From NCBI GenBank assembly GCA_030823965.1, contig JAVBYP010000241.1:1-10605 (forward strand): a stretch of 10,605 nucleotides of DNA, given 5' to 3'. Of the stretch, positions 9,524 through 10,605 are shown one piece after another. Source of the DNA: Sideroxydans sp. GTDB lineage: Bacteria > Pseudomonadota > Gammaproteobacteria > Burkholderiales > Gallionellaceae. A model generated the notes under the pieces. That model searched no databases. It was given only the letters and a program-made list of their open reading frames with translations, and had not been told where the DNA came from. Both the position numbers and the translations under genes were made by a program. The stretch's first letter is position 1, and the number at the start of each line of letters is the position of its first letter.

Positions 9524-10605
9524 TATTTGATCAATTCACGAATCTTTACTTGCAGCTCTTCCACACCGATCTTTTGCTGTTCACCACCACCGCGTAAGGG
9601 CTTGAAAGTGACCGCATTCGCAGCCACTTCGTCATCCCCGATGATAACAGCGCAAGCAGCGGCACTGCCGTCCGCCTTCTTCATCTGAGATTTGAAACTA
9701 CCACCACCGCAATGCAACAGCACTTTTAAGTCGCTATCACGCAAGGTCTCAGCAACTTTCCAAGCCAAGGACTGTGCTTGCTCACCTTGATGCACCACGT
9801 ACACATCCAAAGGTGCGGCAGGATTCTGCATGCCATCGTCTTGCAACAATGCCAGCAGACGCTCCACTCCCATCGCAAAACCGCACGCCGGTGCGGGTTT
9901 GCCGCCTATCTGTTCGATCAACCCATCGAAACGTCCACCCGCGCAGATCGTGCCTTGTGCACCTAGGCGTGTGGTGACCCACTCGAACACAGTGCGGTTG
10001 TAATAATCCAAGCCCCGCACCAAACGTGTATTGATCTCGTAAGGGATGCCATGTTGTTGCAAGATAGCCTGCACTGCTTCGAAATGCTTGATCGCTTCCT
10101 CATCCAGTTCGTCCATCAACTTCGGTGCAGCACTCACCAAGTCCTGCATCGCAGGGTTCTTGGTATCGAGGATACGTAGCGGATTGCTGTACAAGCGGCG
10201 CTGTGCCTCAGCATCCAGCACATCTTTGTGTTGCTCGAAATAAGCGATGAGCTTCTCACGATGACGTTGGCGCGAAGCGACGTCGCCCAGCGTATTGATC
10301 TGCAACGCGACATCGCGGATTCCCAGTTTCTTCCACAAGCGAGCGCACATCACGATCTGTTCGGCGTCGATATCAGGTCCAGCAAAACCCAATGCTTCGA
10401 CACCGACTTGATGGAATTGGCGATAACGCCCCTTCTGTGGACGCTCGTGACGGAACATCTGGCCTTGGTAATACAAGCGCTGCGGCGCGTTATACAGCAG
10501 ATTGTGTTGCAATACAGCACGCACACAGGATGCCGTACCTTCTGGACGCAAGGTGAGTTGGTCGCCGTTGAGGCTATCCTCGAAGCTATACATCTCCTTC
10601 TCGAC
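9523..10605 (-). CDS. hisS: Histidyl-tRNA synthetase, 5' end cut by window
   Basis: HisRS charges tRNA-His with histidine in the cytoplasm. About 360 residues are present. The frame runs off the right edge, which reads [10 protein letters not shown], so roughly the first 60 residues with motif 1 are missing. The Met at 10591-10593 is internal, not the start. Motif 2 is intact ([17 protein letters not shown]), as are the histidine-specific motif [27 protein letters not shown], and motif 3 [13 protein letters not shown]. The C-terminal anticodon-binding domain follows (from about [14 protein letters not shown] to the end, including [18 protein letters not shown]). It is followed after 11 nt by yfgM. 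Confidence 0.98.
   Translation of the reverse strand, partial: VEKEMYSFEDSLNGDQLTLRPEGTASCVRAVLQHNLLYNAPQRLYYQGQMFRHERPQKGRYRQFHQVGVEALGFAGPDIDAEQIVMCARLWKKLGIRDVALQINTLGDVASRQRHREKLIAYFEQHKDVLDAEAQRRLYSNPLRILDTKNPAMQDLVSAAPKLMDELDEEAIKHFEAVQAILQQHGIPYEINTRLVRGLDYYNRTVFEWVTTRLGAQGTICAGGRFDGLIEQIGGKPAPACGFAMGVERLLALLQDDGMQNPAAPLDVYVVHQGEQAQSLAWKVAETLRDSDLKVLLHCGGGSFKSQMKKADGSAAACAVIIGDDEVAANAVTFKPLRGGGEQQKIGVEELQVKIRELIK

Noticed and set aside
10591..10593. Met as the start of hisS
   Set aside because: The frame stays open to the window edge with VEKE directly before it, matching internal HisRS sequence, so this Met is internal.

Overview
The window is a continuous run of eleven conserved housekeeping genes, all on the minus strand, with no RNA gene, insertion sequence, phage gene or CRISPR array that I can see. 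In transcription order (right to left) they are hisS (5' end cut by the window), yfgM, bamB, der, hfq, hflX, hflK, hflC, a small DUF2065 membrane protein, hisZ and purA (3' end cut by the window). The order hisS-yfgM-bamB-der followed by hfq-hflX-hflK-hflC-(DUF2065)-hisZ-purA, with der rather than miaA in front of hfq and hisZ next to purA, is typical of Betaproteobacteria. Moderate GC content and the protein sequences (Hfq rim RKEH, Der first-domain NKSEG) fit this class, perhaps a Nitrosomonadales/Gallionellales-like lineage, but the genus cannot be fixed from sequence reading alone.

Region by region: 9523-10605 is histidyl-tRNA synthetase; 7752-9511 holds two envelope-biogenesis genes (YfgM, ancillary to the Sec translocon, and the outer-membrane lipoprotein BamB of the BAM complex); 6343-7743 is the ribosome-assembly GTPase Der. 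A 75-bp gap (6268-6342) holds a good sigma70-like promoter and a weak hairpin, and probably begins the second transcription unit. That unit is hfq (RNA chaperone), hflX (ribosome-rescue GTPase) and hflK/hflC (SPFH complex controlling FtsH). A 152-bp AT-rich gap (2654-2805) with an inverted repeat and direct repeats follows, and then DUF2065, hisZ (regulatory subunit of short-form ATP phosphoribosyltransferase) and purA (adenylosuccinate synthetase).

Genes are packed tightly: yfgM/bamB and DUF2065/hisZ overlap as ATGA, hfq/hflX as TGATG, and hflK/hflC abut as TAAATG, so translational coupling is likely. Themes are translation (HisRS, Der, HflX), RNA regulation (Hfq), membrane protein and outer-membrane quality control (YfgM, BamB, HflKC), and histidine/purine biosynthesis (HisZ, PurA), which share PRPP/AICAR metabolism. 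I found no new multi-gene system. The least explained part is the intergenic repeat structure at 2684-2755.
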